Source of the DNA: Methylomonas methanica
GTDB lineage: Bacteria > Pseudomonadota > Gammaproteobacteria > Methylococcales > Methylomonadaceae
Direction of reading: 5' to 3'
Assembly: GCA_001644045.1 (NCBI GenBank)
Contig: LUUF01000091.1
Span: 1 to 56,330, forward strand
Length of the DNA: 56,330 nt
This document shows positions 55,907-56,330 of the stretch, one piece after another. Under the pieces are notes generated by a model, which had not been told where the DNA came from, did no database searches, and worked only from the letters and a program-made list of their open reading frames with translations. The translations under genes and the position numbers were made by a program. Every line of letters begins with the position of its first letter. Within the stretch, counting starts at the first letter, position 1.

Positions 55907-56330
55907 ATGCCTTCGCGCCGAGACTTAGCGAACGCCATCCGCGCACTTAGCATGGACGCCGTACAGAAAGCCAACTCAGGGCACCCAGGTGCGCCGATGG
56001 GGATGGCCGACATCGCAGAAGTATTGTGGAACGATTTTCTGCAACACAACCCCAGCAACCCCAAATGGCCGAACCGCGACCGCTTCATCCTGTCCAACGG
56101 TCACGGCTCCATGCTGATATATTCCTTGCTGCATTTGGCCGGTTACAACTTAGCCGTAGAAGAACTGAAACAGTTCCGCCAACTGCACTCGCAAACCCCG
56201 GGTCATCCTGAATACGGCTACACCGACGGCGTCGAAACCACTACCGGTCCCTTGGGACAAGGTATCACCAATGCCGTGGGTTTTGCTTTGGCGGAACGCA
56301 CCCTGGCCGGCCAATTCAACCGTCCCGGCC
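55907..56330 (+). CDS. tkt: transketolase, 5' part only (runs off the window)
   Basis: The first 141 codons of a transketolase, cut by the window edge. The ATG at 55907 has an AAGGAGACC ribosome binding site. Conserved thiamine-diphosphate-enzyme features are visible: the N-terminal [20 protein letters not shown], then [20 protein letters not shown], and [17 protein letters not shown]. Transketolase carries out the sugar rearrangements that regenerate ribulose 5-phosphate for formaldehyde fixation. Its place after hps-phi fits the RuMP cycle. Confidence 0.96.
   Translation, partial: MPSRRDLANAIRALSMDAVQKANSGHPGAPMGMADIAEVLWNDFLQHNPSNPKWPNRDRFILSNGHGSMLIYSLLHLAGYNLAVEELKQFRQLHSQTPGHPEYGYTDGVETTTGPLGQGITNAVGFALAERTLAGQFNRPG

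Overview
The window reads as a chromosomal segment of a gammaproteobacterial (type I) methanotroph, most likely Methylomonas or a close relative. It opens with pmoCAB, encoding particulate methane monooxygenase, and closes with the ribulose monophosphate (RuMP) genes hps and phi followed by the start of a transketolase. Methane oxidation plus RuMP assimilation is the type I methanotroph signature. No tRNA, rRNA, CRISPR array or intact insertion sequence was seen.

Layout. (1) 1-3230: pmoC-pmoA-pmoB with a strong leader ribosome binding site, hairpins between the cistrons and a strong terminator; then a small lipoprotein gene and about 1.2 kb with no recognisable gene. (2) 4836-25501: a nearly complete type VI secretion system (T6SS), in the order tagH(FHA)-tssK-tssL-tssM-tagF/pppA, a 0.7 kb gap, then tssA-tssB-tssC-hcp-tagJ-tssE-tssF-tssG-clpV. 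TagF and the PppA phosphatase are fused in one protein, and no PpkA kinase is present. (3) 25617-28048: three cargo-like genes with little or no recognisable homology. Two of them carry a Cys...His arrangement that could be a CNF1/BLF1-type deamidase site, and one of these also ends in a CFI-box domain. (4) 28466-36197: a DUF6931-like gene, PAAR, vgrG, a 1462-residue Rhs toxin with an N-terminal peptidoglycan-binding domain and an HNH nuclease tip, and an Imm33 (DUF2185)-like immunity gene. (5) 36215-38820: a bank of immunity-like genes without toxins (HEAT-like, NTF2-fold, SUKH/SMI1) and a broken rhs fragment, a typical graveyard of exchanged toxin cassettes. (6) 38910-41500: an iron-type alcohol dehydrogenase, an LsrG-like monooxygenase-fold protein, the missing T6SS lipoprotein gene tssJ, and a zinc-ribbon membrane protein. 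With tssJ, hcp and vgrG, all 13 T6SS core components (TssA-TssM) are in the window.

(7) 41512-50095: a leftward housekeeping block, hemB, a membrane protein gene, aroE, three tandem HDOD-domain signalling genes and prlC, ending in a strong terminator. (8) 50235-53547: mlaC-like, cmoA-cmoB (tRNA wobble-uridine modification), a ComEA-like helix-hairpin-helix protein, and a leftward MIF-family tautomerase and ThpR RNA ligase/phosphodiesterase. (9) 54520-end: hps-phi, terminator, and a partial transketolase.

How it fits together: methane is oxidised by PMO, and formaldehyde made downstream is fixed by HPS/PHI and the transketolase rearrangements. Between them lies a contact-dependent antibacterial weapon with its cargo and immunity genes. 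The cargo region at 25.6-38.8 kb is the most variable and AT-rich part and the best place to look for undescribed effectors.
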